Shown here: positions 5,519-6,293 of the stretch, piece by piece
Layout of the letters: every line of letters begins with the position of its first letter
How positions within the stretch are numbered: the first letter of the stretch is position 1
NCBI GenBank assembly: GCA_030149585.1
Contig: JASFBJ010000217.1
Coordinates: forward strand, 1-6,293
DNA: 6,293 nt
From: Desulfobacterales bacterium
Lineage (GTDB): Bacteria > Desulfobacterota > Desulfobacteria > Desulfobacterales > JASFBJ01
Reading direction: 5' to 3'
Position numbers and translations under genes: made by a program
The notes under the pieces: generated by a model
What the model saw: the letters and a program-made list of their open reading frames with translations, nothing else
What the model was told of the DNA's origin: nothing
Database searches by the model: none

Positions 5519-6293
5519 ATGACTGAAATGCCGAAAATTATAACAGATACCAGGCATGATATCGGAATTATTATAATTCATAATCCAGTAAAAAAAAACG
5601 CCGTTAATAACCTGCTTTTGCAAAGCATGAATCAGGCTTTACTGGAAATGGCGGATAAACAATTACGAGCCATAATTATCAAGGGCAGTGATGGTAATAC
5701 CTTTTGTGCAGGCTATGATATTAATCATTTTCCCCAGGGAAAATTCAAAGCTGAAACATATGATCTTGATAATGACTATATGTCTCAGACCATGGCGACC
5801 ATGACACATCTGGATATCCCTTTGATTGCCATGGTAAACGGTCACTGCTTTGGCGCTGGAGTGGATATTGCTTCAGCCTGCGACTTTCGTTATGGAGCCA
5901 AAGGCTTCAAATTCGGCGTGCCTGCTGCTAAAATAGGAATTATCTATGGCCCCGAAGGAATCAGACGATTAATAAACCTGATAGGCCTTCCAAAAACCAA
6001 GGAAATAATGCTCCTTGGAAATCCCATATCAACTGAAAAGGCCTGTGAGCTTGGTTTTTTTAATCAGTTGACAGACTTAAACCACCTGGAAGACCTTTGC
6101 TTTAAAGTTGCCGATCAGTTGATTATGAACGCTCCTTTGGCGGTTATCGGCATGAAACAAATTTTTCGTTTTTTATCGGAACATGAAGAGCTGGCAGAGT
6201 CAAGACACCAGCAGACTCTGCAAATGAGGGAGGCGGCTTTCCAAAGCAAAGACGCTAAAGAGGCTATAAAAAAGGGGGTTAAGTCGGCTGTTG
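5519..6293 (+). CDS. enoyl-CoA hydratase/isomerase (crotonase) family protein, 3' partial
   Basis: An open frame runs from ATG 5519 to the window edge, giving 258 residues, nearly the full length of the family (about 260). Crotonases bind CoA thioesters and stabilise an enolate in an oxyanion hole; they act as hydratases, isomerases, decarboxylases or hydrolases. Visible landmarks are FCAGYDI (62-68) and NGHCFGAGVD (107-116), which form the oxyanion hole, then GVPAAKIGIIYGPEGIRRL (133-151, seen as VP135 to RRL151), and a C-terminal helical part with NAPLAV. By alignment from memory, the two catalytic glutamates of mitochondrial enoyl-CoA hydratase (E144, E164) are D116 and A136 here, so ordinary hydratase activity is doubtful. 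Y143 falls where E. coli methylmalonyl-CoA decarboxylase has Tyr140, and the CAGYDINHFP stretch also resembles that enzyme, so a decarboxylase-like or other reaction is possible. The gene is divergent from the small basic gene; its downstream neighbours are not visible. Confidence 0.88.
   Translation, partial: MTEMPKIITDTRHDIGIIIIHNPVKKNAVNNLLLQSMNQALLEMADKQLRAIIIKGSDGNTFCAGYDINHFPQGKFKAETYDLDNDYMSQTMATMTHLDIPLIAMVNGHCFGAGVDIASACDFRYGAKGFKFGVPAAKIGIIYGPEGIRRLINLIGLPKTKEIMLLGNPISTEKACELGFFNQLTDLNHLEDLCFKVADQLIMNAPLAVIGMKQIFRFLSEHEELAESRHQQTLQMREAAFQSKDAKEAIKKGVKSAV

Noticed and set aside
5663..5845. 60-codon minus-strand open frame opposite the crotonase
   Set aside because: It is antisense to the conserved oxyanion-hole region and shows no supporting signal.

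Overview
The window holds four protein-coding genes, two of them cut by the window edges. Reading left to right: a PHP-type histidinol-phosphatase-like gene missing its first few codons; a very large (1455 aa) multidomain protein of the 2-hydroxyacyl-CoA dehydratase activator/reductase superfamily; a small, very basic 67-aa gene on the minus strand; and an enoyl-CoA hydratase/isomerase (crotonase) family gene that runs off the right edge. No rRNA, tRNA, CRISPR array, insertion sequence or phage gene was seen.

The large iron-sulfur reductase-type protein points to a strict anaerobe. The moderate-to-low GC content, the protein style and the short intergenic gaps would fit a sulfate-reducing or syntrophic member of the former Deltaproteobacteria (Desulfobacterota), but this is an inference from gene style only and is not proven.

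Layout: 1-827 (+) phosphatase, then 20 bases, then 848-5215 (+) giant activator fusion, probably co-transcribed. The small minus-strand gene (5233-5436) converges on the giant gene with 17 bases between the stop codons. An 82-base AT-rich spacer (5437-5518) separates the small gene from the divergent crotonase gene (5519 to the end).

How they may work together: the giant protein combines two ASKHA (BcrA/BadF/HgdC-type) ATPase/[4Fe-4S] domains with C-terminal domains (DUF2229/COG3580 and COG3581 types) that are thought to resemble the clusters-bearing dehydratase/reductase partner. It looks like a self-contained ATP-driven low-potential electron transfer enzyme whose substrate is unknown. The crotonase may act on a CoA thioester, but nothing in the sequence ties it to the giant protein. 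The most notable points are the apparently ATPase-dead first ASKHA domain that keeps its cluster cysteines, the fungal-like phosphatase with an altered metal motif, the crotonase lacking both canonical glutamates, and the small protein with a duplicated R-[KR]-N-x-x-D-R-R motif.
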